Positions 45,201-54,456 of a stretch of DNA of 56,415 bases are shown here, piece after piece. The position numbers were made by a program, and so were the translations under genes. The stretch is taken from positions 15,697 to 72,111 of the forward strand of contig VCMS01000426.1 of the NCBI GenBank assembly GCA_022539475.1. Direction: 5' to 3'. Under the pieces are notes generated by a model. The model searched no databases. It was not told the DNA's origin and saw only the letters and a list, made by a program, of their open reading frames with translations. The first letter of the stretch is position 1. Every line of letters begins with the position of its first letter. This stretch comes from Gracilaria domingensis (Eukaryota > Rhodophyta > Florideophyceae > Gracilariales > Gracilariaceae).

Positions 45201-46146
45201 CAGAACGTTTATCGCGCTGACCGCTCCCGATGACCAAGCCATTTTCATGAATCAAGCGAACTTCACGTGCACGGAACCGAGACTCAATAGACTTGTCGGC
45301 AAGGCTCCCAACGGAAACTAGGTTGTACTCCATGTCAGGCACGAGTAGGGCATCAGTCAACCTTAGATTCACATTGTCAAAAGGCAGAATAACATCTCCA
45401 CATTTCGTCGCAGACACAGTACTCTTGTCGGCCAACCGTATGTGTCGCTCCTCCACATCGTGCAATGAGCTTGGAACGAAGGCAGCTACAGAGTGGAAGT
45501 AATGAGAAGTTGCTCCACTGTCTGCATAGGTGTCCATTTCTCGTTGCGCAGGTGGCAGGACTGTCGCTTTCTCAAATGACATGCCTGCAATCTCTATCTT
45601 AGAGGACTTACCAGACGACTTTGCTGACGCTTTAGATCCTCCAGACTTGTCCTTCGCCTTCAAAGCCAACTTGTCGAGTATGCTCTGAGGCAGATGGTTG
45701 TCAGGATTGTCCGGGTTTACAAAGCAACGATCTTTGGTATGTCCATCTCGACCACAAAAGTCACAGTGATACCCGCTGCCACTGGCTGCTGCAAGTGCAT
45801 GTGTGCCAGAAACATCATCCAAATCATTACCATCTCGATGATGTGTGATAGAGGAGGTACCATGAGACTTGTTGGAACCTCTTCCCTTTCCTTTCTTTCG
45901 GCTGCGACTGCGACCAGTAGTCATGTGACGTGCATTGTATTCATCAATGAGGGTGGTAGCAACATAGTCCCACGTTAACTCAGAGATCTCCTTGGTACGT
46001 AATGCTGCAGCCGTGGACTCCAGTGAGCTCTGCGGATCAATAGAAGCCAACAACATTGTGTTGGATGTTGACCTTGTGCTGTCACTGAAAACCAAAAGTG
46101 CTGGGGAGCATGGGCTGTTTTGGAGGGTGCCGTTGGAAAAGCGCAT
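42232..46146 (-). CDS. B4 Gag-Pol, open 1304 codons, chimeric N-terminus
   Basis: An uninterrupted frame from the ATG at 46146 to the TGA at 42232. Residues 1 to about 29 (starting MRFSNGTLQNSPCSP) are antisense LTR A, and the ATG itself lies in the GCGCATATGCGC palindrome. From about residue 30 it is B Gag from MLLASIDPQ on. It then carries the zinc knuckle CDFCGRDGHTKDRC (about residue 130), protease DSGATSH (about 208), integrase zinc finger (about 355-390) and DDE (about 416, 482, 514), an acidic Ser/Asp linker, RT with YVDD (about 980), and RNase H. The first ~190 residues of native Gag are missing, so particle assembly is doubtful although the enzymes look complete. Confidence 0.85.
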   Translation of the reverse strand: MRFSNGTLQNSPCSPALLVFSDSTRSTSNTMLLASIDPQSSLESTAAALRTKEISELTWDYVATTLIDEYNARHMTTGRSRSRKKGKGRGSNKSHGTSSITHHRDGNDLDDVSGTHALAAASGSGYHCDFCGRDGHTKDRCFVNPDNPDNHLPQSILDKLALKAKDKSGGSKASAKSSGKSSKIEIAGMSFEKATVLPPAQREMDTYADSGATSHYFHSVAAFVPSSLHDVEERHIRLADKSTVSATKCGDVILPFDNVNLRLTDALLVPDMEYNLVSVGSLADKSIESRFRAREVRLIHENGLVIGSGQRDKRSGLYTLPEPVMHFGAEHALLAGKADLQCMLKASLSELTQLWHRRLAHINPRDLQMVHKHASGVPQLTEMREVCHPCRLGKAHKLPFPGVFTRESEVGDTVHSDILGPLTLSFPDRFKYASAFVDDHSRYVIIGFMKHRSEINDVYDGVAQKLKQLGGAVVKKVHSDDAKEYIALQENPENAFDDTSFSAPYTPEHNAIAERINRTMEEAARALLIQANLPECLWPFALKHVLYVRNRVPHSTTGSTPFLLLTGNKPTLKHTRVFGCSAFVLKMTGGTKFESRPLEGVYLETLEHGVYDILVAGDDGLPRIMRSRHVTFDEDSFPGAEYLEEYMEDESASDTDFTDSESHSTEDVSSTDRNILDEVSVDDITDADDHSPEESAPDAEVVEAAPSVQSNDSDSGGDESDDDDSSDSDVDDDTDQVPTVQQDEPVQEESRYPQRTRRAPRRWFMAGSATPAGDQVTTSDEPTLKEAMSATPTEQSLWRAAIEEELASLESKKTWKVDQSPAQQPLPTHIILKVKRNADGSVDRFKARVVAGGNHQTFGENYMDTYAPVVSFSLVRFFLYLTLCLQMFVAQVDVKTAFLNGDLEEDVWVMSPRGVPGLGSRCYKLQKAMYGLKQAHLAWHTKFTRDLHSIGFQELPSAPCVFRRASEHNGYCYILVYVDDLLIFTPSAKERSGILEELKRLYEIRVENKVTFYLGVELTWSINDDGRVTGVHLGQTLYIEGILRRFGLDNSKPARSPMVESFFSGLAAEEDKSPRDVQLYQQMIGSLLYLALRTRVDILAPVLILARFQTNPTAYCHRAAKPVLRYLQGTRRHGLNYKAGSLDMQAYVDSDFAGDTCDRKSMSGYMIKFGSAVVFFGAKKQSSVALSTAEAEYYALTMAAQEVVWMRRVLSEIGLDSSGAVPMHSDNQIAIGWSAGERCPSGRAKHIDVKLHFIRELVKESVIVVLYVPSKLNDSDILTKPLGPLDAQAIMKRIGLGQELEEKC

Positions 46147-46844
46147 ATGCGCCTCTGCGCAAACTCAACGTGAAACGGGCTTGTGATTGGCTACTGCAAA
46201 TGGTCATATGCATTGTGGTTGGTACAAGTGTTGTGGCGCTAATGGGTTGTTTCCGGGGTACACGTGTGTAGCTAGTACACTGGGCATACTGTACATGATG
46301 CACAGGGTACACACGTATGTACGTGGACATGTAGGACAGCTTGATGTGACTTTGGCAGTATGGTGAAGAGTAGATGCGCTGTCAAGAGGTTTACAGTGTG
46401 GTATTGTTGGTGACGTAGGACTTGGAGTGAGTTTGTGGTGACGTGTTAGTTGGTGAGCTTGTACGTAACTGTTATGGTGGCGTATACGGATTACAGTGTG
46501 TTGGCACTATGTGAATCTGTGCATGGTGATGGTTATGTGTAGGCACGTAACTTGATGTGCACGGCTGTGCACTGTTGTGCGTTGTTGTGCTTTGTTGTTG
46601 TAAGCTGTCATGATAGTGTGGCAGTGTTACCATGTTATGTTAGAAGATGATTGGTAGTATTGAGTGTCTCTAGCTAGTGGTTTAGGTATTGCTTGGAGTT
46701 GGAGTTGTGCCATGGTTGCACAAAGTAGTTCTATATAAGCGGTGACTCGAGCGCCTCCAAGTAAATTCCGAGCCAGAGCTGGCGAACTTCCCTTCATTCC
46801 CCTATCCTTTCTTCAACCTTCCCTTTCAGCTTCAACCTCTATCA
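46059..46844 (+). mobile_element. LTR A, unit 3
   Basis: 786 bp, same junctions as in units 1 and 2. Confidence 0.9.
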
Positions 46845-47251
46845 ATTGACACCACGATCGGAGATCGCGAACACACTATGGAGTTTGTGAAGAGCCATCT
46901 ATTGCAAGAAGAGCAACGTATGAGTGATCGTGCCAAGGAGGAGTCCGGTAGTGATGCTGCACTCGTGGGACGCCAGTTTCGTAGGAAGTCATTGAAGTCG
47001 GTTGTGTGTTACTATTGTGGCATAAAGGGTCATATCTAGAAGAACTGTTTCAAAAAGCAACGTGATGGGGCTAACAAGGATCAGATCGATGCTGCTCACC
47101 CAAGTGTACATACCGCGCTCAACGATGAGCAAGGTACGGGCGGCAGCGATTCTGACTTTGTATGCCTCATTGCGAATGGTGCCGACAAGGCCACTAACAG
47201 TGACTGGATTGTTGACTCTGGAGCTACTGCGCACATGACTTATGATGACTC
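46845..47251 (+). pseudogene. A gag/PR fragment, unit 3
   Basis: Third copy of the 407-bp Gag-protease fragment with the shared TAG (about 47037). It is interrupted by B5 at the same base as in the other units. Confidence 0.85.
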
Positions 47252-47979
47252 TAACGCAACGAACGCAGGTTAGACAAGTAGAAAGGAAAAAGATGTGAAC
47301 AAGATAGGTAAGACAAACAAAGGGGGTAGGCCACCTTCGACCGAGTTTAGTGAACGGGGACGATCGCAACGTACTAGTACTAACCGCGCACCGCCGCCGT
47401 CGCTGCATGAGACATAACAGCACACGCTGTCAAAGTGTACACCTTGACAACGAAAGCGCGCGCAAATCACAATACGAATTCAAAACAACTAAATCAAATC
47501 GCGCCAAATCCAATGCCAACTCCATGATCCAAAATCGCTCTAAAAAATCAACAATTTCCATCTGGCGCAACAAACCCCCTCGCGCAGCTCAGAATCGCAC
47601 ATTCGCTCCAAAATCCTTCATACTAGCCTAGAATCGCACATATTGCAAAAACCGCTCTGTATAGCCTGTATTCGCACATTCTCAGCTACTGCATAACTGG
47701 CCAGCACTAGCACACTTCAGCCAATCACAGCGCACCACTTGTGCCATCCGCCACTCTTGCCCCATACAGCCAGGTCCACTTGTCCACACTACGTTGCATA
47801 TACGCATTTGCAGTAGCCAATCATATTGCAGTATCACGTTGGGTTTACGGAGAGGCGCATATGCGCTTTTCGCGCGAGGGTGCCCAAAAGTGCCCATGCT
47901 CCCCTGCAACTTTGTGTTCCAGGTACTTGGAGACAAATTCAAGGACTGCCAGGCACTCGACACCATCCAAACATCAACA
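47252..47979 (-). mobile_element. LTR B, 3' LTR of B5
   Basis: 728 bp. TGTTGATG follows GAGGAGAAG at the end of pol, and the LTR ends in CGTTCGTTGCGTTA (minus strand). It differs from the unit 1 and 2 LTRs by a C-to-G change at 47371. Confidence 0.85.
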
Positions 47980-50900
47980 CTTCTCCTCGAGTTCCTGTCC
48001 AAGACCAATCCTTTTCATAATGGCCTGGGCGTCGAGAGGACCTAGAGGCTTTGTGAGTATGTCCGAGTCATTCAACTTACTTGGGACATACAGCACCACA
48101 ATGACAGACTCCTTTACCAGTTCCCTAATGAAGTGCAGCTTGACATCAATATGCTTCGCACGACCAGATGGGCACCGCTCACCTGCACTCCAGCCAATGG
48201 CAATCTGATTGTCAGAGTGCATAGGAACAGCCCCGGAACTATCCAGACCAATCTCAGAGAGTACACGCCTCATCCACACAACCTCCTGAGCAGCCATGGT
48301 TAACGCGTAGTACTCAGCCTCAGCAGTAGACAAAGCAACAGACGACTGCTTCTTGGCACCGAAGAACACCACCGCAGATCCGAACTTGATCATGTAACCA
48401 GACATGGACTTGCGATCGCAGGTGTCACCGGCGAAGTCCGAGTCCACATACGCTTGCATGTCCAGGGATCCAGCCTTGTAGTTCAAGCCATGTCTGCGAG
48501 TTCCTTGCAGGTAACGCAACACTGGTTTGGCGGCCCTGTGACAGTATGCCGTGGGATTGGTCTGGAAACGAGCGAGGATGAGCACCGGAGCCAGAATGTC
48601 CACGCGCGTGCGCAGTGCCAAGTACAGCAGAGACCCGATCATCTGCTGGTACAGCTGCACATCTCGGGGTGACTTGTCTTCCTCGGCCGCGAGACCCGAG
48701 AAGAATGACTCCACCATTGGACTACGAGCCGGCTTAGAGTTGTCCAGACCGAAACGTCGCAGAATTCCTTCGATGTAGAGTGTCTGACCAAGGTGCACTC
48801 CAGTGACACGACCATCGTCATTAATGCTCCATGTCAACTCTACACCGAGGTAGAAGGTCACTTTGTTCTCAACGCGAATCTCGTACAATCGCTTGAGCTC
48901 CTCCAAGATCCCAGATCGTTCCTTGGCAGAGGGGGTGAAGATGAGCAAGTCATCGACGTACACAAGGATATAGCAGTATCCATTATGCTCGCTAGCCCTC
49001 CGAAACACGCATGGGGCACTCGGTAGTTCTTGGAAACCAATGGAGTGTAGATCACGTGTGAACTTGGTATGCCATGCTAGATGGGCTTGCTTCAATCCAT
49101 ACATGGCTTTCTGAAGCTTGTAGCACCGTGAACCAAGACCAGGAACACCACGCGGTGACATGACCCACACATCCTCCTCGAGGTCGCCATTGAGGAAGGC
49201 AGTCTTCACATCGACTTGTGCCACAAACATCTGCAAGCACAGCGTCAGGTAGAGGAAGAACCGCACCAAACTAAATGAAACCACTGGAGCATATGTGTCC
49301 ATGTAGTTCTCCCCGAAGGTTTGGTGATTACCACCAGCGACAACTCGAGCCTTGAAGCGATCCACAGACCCATCCGCATTACGTTTAACTTTGAGAATGA
49401 TATGTGTGGGAAGTGGTTGCTGAGCTGGGGACTGGTCAACCTTCCAGGTTTTCTTCGACTCAAGAGATGCCAGCTCTTCCTCAATAGCAGCACGCCACAA
49501 GCTCTGTTCCGTAGGCGTTGCGGACATTGCTTCCTTGAGTGTTGGTTCATCACTCGTGGTGACCTGGTCTCCAGCTGGGGTTGCGGAACCAGCCATGAAC
49601 CACCTGCGAGGTGCACGACGAGTGCGCTGTGGGTAGCGTGACTCCTCCTGTACGGGCTCATCTTGCTGCACAGTAGGGACCTGATCGGTGTCATCGTCCA
49701 CATCTGAGTCGCTGGAGTCATCATCGTCACTCTCGTCACCACCAGAGTCACTATCATTTGACTGGACACTTGGTGCAGCTTCAACGACTTCTGCATCAGG
49801 TGCACTTTCTTCTGGAGAATGATCGTCAGCATCAGTTATATCATCAACAGAGACCTCATCAAGTATATTTCGATCTGTACTGGAGACATCTTCGGTGCTG
49901 TGAGACTCTGAATCGGTGAAGTCGGTATCAGATGCGCTTTCATCCTCCATGTACTCCTCCAAGTACTCTGCACCGGGGAATGAATCTTCGTCAAATGTGA
50001 CATGACGGGAACGCATGATGCGCGGCAGTCCATCATCGCCAGCAACAAGAATGTCGTAGACACCATGCTCAAGAGTCTCCAAGTACACCCCCTCAAGTGG
50101 ACGAGACTCGAACTTGGTTCCACCAGTCATCTTAAGCACAAATGCAGAACAACCGAACACGCGAGTGTGCTTCAACGTTGGTTTGTTCCCAGTCAATAAC
50201 AAGAACGGCGTACTCCCAGTAGTGGAATGGGGTACACGGTTACGCACATATAGAACATGTTTGAGTGCGAAAGGCCACAAGCACTCTGGTAGATTTGCTT
50301 GAATGAGCAAAGCTCGAGCAGCTTCTTCCATGGTACGGTTGATGCGCTCGGCAATGGCGTTATGTTCCGGGGTGTATGGGGCAGAGAACGATGTATCGTC
50401 GAAGGCATTCTCCGGATTCTCCTGCAGAGCGATGTACTCCTTTGCATCGTCAGAGTGTACCTTCTTCACCACAGCTCCTCCAAGCTGCTTGAGCTTCTGC
50501 GCCACTCCGTCATACACATCATTGATCTCACTGCGGTGTTTCATGAACCCTATGATCACATAACGCGAGTGATCATCCACAAATGCTGATGCATACTTGA
50601 ATCGGTCAGGGAAGGACAGGGTGAGTGGACCTAATATGTCGGAGTGCACAGTGTCACCAACCTCGGATTCACGAGTAAATACTCCAGGAAATGGAAGTTT
50701 GTGTGCTTTCCCAAGACGACAAGGGTGACACACCTCCCTCATTTCTGTGAGCTGTGGCACACCACTGGCATGCTTGTGCACCATTTGAAGGTCTCTCGGG
50801 TTGATATGAGCCAGTCGGCGGTGCCATAGTTGAGTCAACTCCGATAATGATGCCTTCAACATGCACTGCAAATCGGCTTTACCAGCGAGTAATGCGTGCT

Positions 50901-52308
50901 CCGCGCCGAAATGCATGACAGGTTCGGGCAAAGTATACAGGCCAGAACGTTTATCGCGCTGACCGCTCCCGATGACCAAGCCATTTTCATGAATCAAGCG
51001 AACTTCACGTGCACGGAACCGAGACTCAATAGACTTGTCGGCAAGGCTCCCAACGGAAACTAGGTTGTACTCCATGTCAGGCACGAGTAGGGCATCAGTC
51101 AACCTTAGATTCACATTGTCAAAAGGCAGAATAACATCTCCACATTTCGTCGCAGACACAGTACTCTTGTCGGCCAACCGTATGTGTCGCTCCTCCACAT
51201 CGTGCAATGAGCTTGGAACGAAGGCAGCTGCAGAGTGGAAGTAATGAGAAGTTGCTCCACTGTCTGCATAGGTGTCCATTTCTCGTTGCGCAGGTGGCAG
51301 GACTGTCGCTTTCTCAAATGACATGCCTGCAATCTCTATCTTAGAGGACTTACCAGACGACTTTGCTGACGCTTTAGATCCTCCAGACTTGTCCTTCGCC
51401 TTCAAAGCCAACTTGTCGAGTATGCTCTGAGGCAGATGGTTGTCAGGATTGTCCGGGTTTACAAAGCAACGATCTTTGGTATGTCCATCTCGACCACAAA
51501 AGTCACAGTGATACCCGCTGCCACTGGCTGCTGCAAGTGCATGTGTGCCAGAAACATCATCCGAATCATTACCATCTCGATGATGTGTGATAGAGGAGGT
51601 ACCATGAGACTTGTTGAAACCTCTTCCCTTTCCTTTCTTTCGGCTGCGACTGCGACCAGTAGTCATGTGACGTGCATTGTATTCATCAATGAGGGTGGTA
51701 GCAACATAGTCCCACGTTAACTCAGAGATCTCCTTGGTACGTAATGCTGCAGCCGTGGACTCCAGTGAGCTCTGCGGATCAATAGAAGCCAACAACATTG
51801 GAGCTTTGTGAGATTCGGGAATGGCAGCATCCTTGCCCATACGATCCAACTGCGAGAACAGAGCCGTGAATTGGTCAACGTATTCGGACATGTTCTGCCC
51901 ATTGTATGTCATACGGAATAGTTGGGTCTGAACAGCAATCCTAGACACCGTGCGATTCGAAGCATAGCGTGCATCCAGCAGCTTGATCATCTTTGCCGGA
52001 TCGTCATCCACGTCCATAACCACACGTAAAGGAGCATCACCAAGTGCACAGATGATGATTCCGCAAGCCTTCTCGCGTTCGGATAACGTGCGAATGGCAT
52101 CAACAGAGGATCCCTGACCATCAGTAGCGGTCGTCTCAGTTGAAATAGACTGCTCAGTATCTGTGTTAACCACATTCCAGACACCTTTGATGCGACAGGC
52201 GGCACGAAGTCGATGCCTCCAGAGTGCGTAATCCTCACCACGCTTGCCATGGAAGCGAGGAATCTTCACACCAGAGTTGGTATCCGTTTCCTTTTCGGAG
52301 TCAGACAT
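47974..52308 (-). CDS. B5 Gag-Pol polyprotein, intact (1444 residues)
   Basis: A complete copia-type polyprotein. I place the start at 52308 (MSDSEKETDTNSG). The frame is open to an ATG at 52401, but those 31 extra residues are hydrophobic and look like translated leader. Domains by residue from 52308: Gag 1 to about 265; zinc knuckle CDFCGRDGHTKDRC (Cys-X2-Cys-X4-His-X4-Cys, about 268); aspartic protease ADSGATSH (about 349); integrase zinc finger HRRLAH...CHPC (about 495-530) and catalytic Asp, Asp, Glu (about 557, 623, 655); an acidic Ser/Asp-rich linker (about 780-900); RT with AFLNGDL (about 1040) and YVDD (about 1120); RNase H with DSDFAGD (about 1292) and AEAEY. It ends KHIDVKLHF...EEKC, with its stop inside the LTR. 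It should make the proteins for reverse transcription and integration of B elements. Its 5' LTR and PBS are not seen. Confidence 0.93.
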   Translation of the reverse strand: MSDSEKETDTNSGVKIPRFHGKRGEDYALWRHRLRAACRIKGVWNVVNTDTEQSISTETTATDGQGSSVDAIRTLSEREKACGIIICALGDAPLRVVMDVDDDPAKMIKLLDARYASNRTVSRIAVQTQLFRMTYNGQNMSEYVDQFTALFSQLDRMGKDAAIPESHKAPMLLASIDPQSSLESTAAALRTKEISELTWDYVATTLIDEYNARHMTTGRSRSRKKGKGRGFNKSHGTSSITHHRDGNDSDDVSGTHALAAASGSGYHCDFCGRDGHTKDRCFVNPDNPDNHLPQSILDKLALKAKDKSGGSKASAKSSGKSSKIEIAGMSFEKATVLPPAQREMDTYADSGATSHYFHSAAAFVPSSLHDVEERHIRLADKSTVSATKCGDVILPFDNVNLRLTDALLVPDMEYNLVSVGSLADKSIESRFRAREVRLIHENGLVIGSGQRDKRSGLYTLPEPVMHFGAEHALLAGKADLQCMLKASLSELTQLWHRRLAHINPRDLQMVHKHASGVPQLTEMREVCHPCRLGKAHKLPFPGVFTRESEVGDTVHSDILGPLTLSFPDRFKYASAFVDDHSRYVIIGFMKHRSEINDVYDGVAQKLKQLGGAVVKKVHSDDAKEYIALQENPENAFDDTSFSAPYTPEHNAIAERINRTMEEAARALLIQANLPECLWPFALKHVLYVRNRVPHSTTGSTPFLLLTGNKPTLKHTRVFGCSAFVLKMTGGTKFESRPLEGVYLETLEHGVYDILVAGDDGLPRIMRSRHVTFDEDSFPGAEYLEEYMEDESASDTDFTDSESHSTEDVSSTDRNILDEVSVDDITDADDHSPEESAPDAEVVEAAPSVQSNDSDSGGDESDDDDSSDSDVDDDTDQVPTVQQDEPVQEESRYPQRTRRAPRRWFMAGSATPAGDQVTTSDEPTLKEAMSATPTEQSLWRAAIEEELASLESKKTWKVDQSPAQQPLPTHIILKVKRNADGSVDRFKARVVAGGNHQTFGENYMDTYAPVVSFSLVRFFLYLTLCLQMFVAQVDVKTAFLNGDLEEDVWVMSPRGVPGLGSRCYKLQKAMYGLKQAHLAWHTKFTRDLHSIGFQELPSAPCVFRRASEHNGYCYILVYVDDLLIFTPSAKERSGILEELKRLYEIRVENKVTFYLGVELTWSINDDGRVTGVHLGQTLYIEGILRRFGLDNSKPARSPMVESFFSGLAAEEDKSPRDVQLYQQMIGSLLYLALRTRVDILAPVLILARFQTNPTAYCHRAAKPVLRYLQGTRRHGLNYKAGSLDMQAYVDSDFAGDTCDRKSMSGYMIKFGSAVVFFGAKKQSSVALSTAEAEYYALTMAAQEVVWMRRVLSEIGLDSSGAVPMHSDNQIAIGWSAGERCPSGRAKHIDVKLHFIRELVKESVIVVLYVPSKLNDSDILTKPLGPLDAQAIMKRIGLGQELEEKC

Positions 52309-52497
52309 GACAAAAGAGCCTGAGGAACACAGTCGGAATCGGCAAACCAGGTAGTAACCAAGCCAAGAAAAGTAGAGAACCAGCTCGGAAGTGAAAAGCA
52401 AAGCTCAAAGAAACAAACAAAGAAGCGGAAAGAGGGAATCAACGCTTCAGTTACACAAGAGGGTAAAGGCTGGAGTGGAGTATTCTCAACACTCAAC
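52309..52497 (-). mobile_element. B5 leader remnant
   Basis: 189 bp upstream of the B5 start, CT-rich on the minus strand and partly open in frame with Gag. LTR A begins at 52498, so A4 appears to have inserted in the B leader; the B 5' LTR and PBS would lie beyond A4, outside the window. Confidence 0.6.
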
Positions 52498-53283
52498 TGT
52501 TGGATGTTGACCCTGTGCTGTCACTGAAAACCAAAAGTGCTGGGGAGCATGGGCTGTTTTGGAGGGTGCCGTTGGAAAAGCGCATATGCGCCTCTGCGCA
52601 AACTCAACGTGAAACGGGCTTGTGATTGGCTACTGCAAATGGTCATATGCATTGTGGTTGGTACAAGTGTTGTGGCGCTAATGGGTTGTTTCCGGGGTAC
52701 ACGTGTGTAGCTAGTACACTGGGCATACTGTACATGATGCACAGGGTACACACGTATGTACGTGGACATGTAGGACAGCTTCATGTGACTTTGGCACTAT
52801 GGTGAAGAGTAGATGCGCTGTCAAGAGGTTTACACTGTGGTATTGTTGGTGACGTAGGACTTGGAGTGAGTTTGTGGTGACGTGTTGGTTGGTGAGCTTG
52901 TACGTAACTGTTATGGTGGCGTGTACGGATTACAGTGTGTTGGCACTATGTGAATCTGTGCATGGTCATGGTTATGTGTAGGCACGTAACTTGATGTGCA
53001 CGGTTGTGCACTGTTGTGCGTTGTTGTGCTTTGTTGTTGTAAGCTGTCATGATAGTGTGGCAGTGTTACCATGTTATGTTAGAAGATGATTGGTAGTATT
53101 GGGTGTCTCTAGCTAGTGGTTTAGGTATTGCTTGGAGTTGGAGTTGTGCGATGGTTGCGCAAAGTAGTTCTATATAAGCGGTGACTCGAGCACCTCCAAG
53201 TAAAATCCGTGCCAGAGCTGGCGAACTTCCCTTCATTCCCCTATCCTTTCTTCAACCTTCCCTTTCAGCTTCAACCTCTATCA
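52498..53283 (+). mobile_element. LTR A, 5' LTR of A4 (786 bp)
   Basis: Complete TG...CA LTR with GCGCATATGCGC at 52580-52591, inverted CCAAT (ATTGG, 52625-52629), short GTGCAC repeats and TATATAA at 53171-53177. It is followed by the PBS. Confidence 0.93.
52580..52591. promoter_or_regulatory. GCGCATATGCGC palindrome in U3 of LTR A
   Basis: A perfect 12-bp palindrome upstream of an inverted CCAAT box. It is conserved in nearly all LTR A copies and also in LTR B. It is a candidate binding site for a dimeric transcription factor, inferred from symmetry and conservation only. Confidence 0.55.
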
Positions 53284-53298
53284 GGTTATGGGCCCAGC
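53284..53298 (+). promoter_or_regulatory. Primer-binding site of A4
   Basis: GGTTATGGGCCCAGC immediately after the LTR, of the initiator tRNA-Met half-molecule type. Confidence 0.85.
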
Positions 53299-53680
53299 CC
53301 CGCTGACCTCTGCCGTTATCGTTCCCTCTCGCCGCTGATTCTCGCCGCTCTCCCTCACCGCCGTTCATCCGCTTCGCTGTTTTCCCTTTCGTTCCCTTCT
53401 CCGTTGCGTCGGGTGTGTTGACCGTATCGTTGGTCGGTGTTGACTTTCTTCTTTCGGTCGTTCGTTCCTCCCTGAGGGCGTTTTGTTGGTGGTGGTTCGA
53501 CGTTGACTTTCTATCGTGATTGTGTTTGGGCGCTCGTTGTTGCCCGTGTTGTCGATCGCTGTCCGCTTCGTTTGGTCTCCCTCTGTTATTATTGTTGGGA
53601 TCCCCACGTTGTCTTTGTGGGTTCTGATCCGAGAGGTTGAGGACCTTGTGTTGTTGAAGTCTGTGCACTTGTGTGTTGTG

Positions 53681-54456
53681 TGATAGAGGTTGAAGCTGAA
53701 AGGGAAGGTTGAAGAAAGGATAGGGGAATGAAGGGAAGTTCGCCAGCTCTGGCTCGGAGTTTACTTGGAGGCGCTCGAGTCACCGCTTATATAGAACTAC
53801 TTTGCGCAACCATCGCACAAGTCCAACTCCAAGCAATACCTAAACCACTAGCTAGAGACACTCAATACTACCAATCATCTTCTAACATGACATGGTAACA
53901 CTCCCACACTATCATGGCAGCTTACAACAACAAAACACAACAGTGCACAACAGTGCACAACAACTTACGTGCCTACACATAACCATGACCATGCACAGAT
54001 TCACATAGTGCCAACACACTGTAATCCGTACACGACACCATAACAGTTACGTACAAGCTCACCAACTAACACGTCACCACAAATTCACTCCAAGTCCTAC
54101 GTCACCAACAATACCACAGTGTAAACCTCTTGACAGCGCATCTACTCTTCACCATAGTGCCCAAGATACACCAAGCTGTCCTACATGTCCACGTACATAC
54201 GTGTGTACCCTGTGCATCATGTACAGTATGCCCAGTGTATTAGCTACACACGTGTACCCTGGAAACAACCCATTAGCGCCACAACACTTGTACGAACCAC
54301 AATGCATATGACCATTTGCAGTAGCCAATCAGAAGCCCGTTTCACGTTGAGTTTGCGCAGAGGCGCATATGCGCTTTTCCAACGGCACCCTCCAAAACAG
54401 CCCATGCTCCCCAGCACTTTTGGTTTTCAGTGACAGCGCAGGGTCAACATCCAACA
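53681..54456 (-). mobile_element. Solo LTR A, minus strand, TSD TTGTG
   Basis: 776 bp from TGATAGAGG to ATCCAACA, flanked by TTGTG at 53676-53680 and 54457-54461. No internal region is present. Removing it restores the leader seen uninterrupted at 28240-28300. Confidence 0.92.

Larger units (their letters stand above)
34576..51800. repeat. Three head-to-tail ~5742-bp units (A LTR + A gag/PR fragment + B)
   Basis: Units are 34576-40316, 40317-46058 and 46059-51800. Each holds LTR A (786 bp), a 407-bp A gag/PR piece and ~4548 bp of minus-strand B from its 3' LTR to mid-Gag. All junctions are the same: ACATTG then TGTTGGATG, CTCTATCA then ATTGACACC, and GATGACTC then TAACGCAACG. Units differ at only a few sites, such as an indel at 37288 and substitutions at 45488, 47371, 48663, 51563 and 51617. 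The B segment alone occurs a fourth time at 30029-34575. Confidence 0.9.

Noticed and set aside
52309..52401. Signal peptide at the N-terminus of B5 (the 31 residues from 52401)
   Set aside because: Hydrophobic but absent from Gag function; the next Met starts a typical Gag and the stretch overlaps leader sequence.
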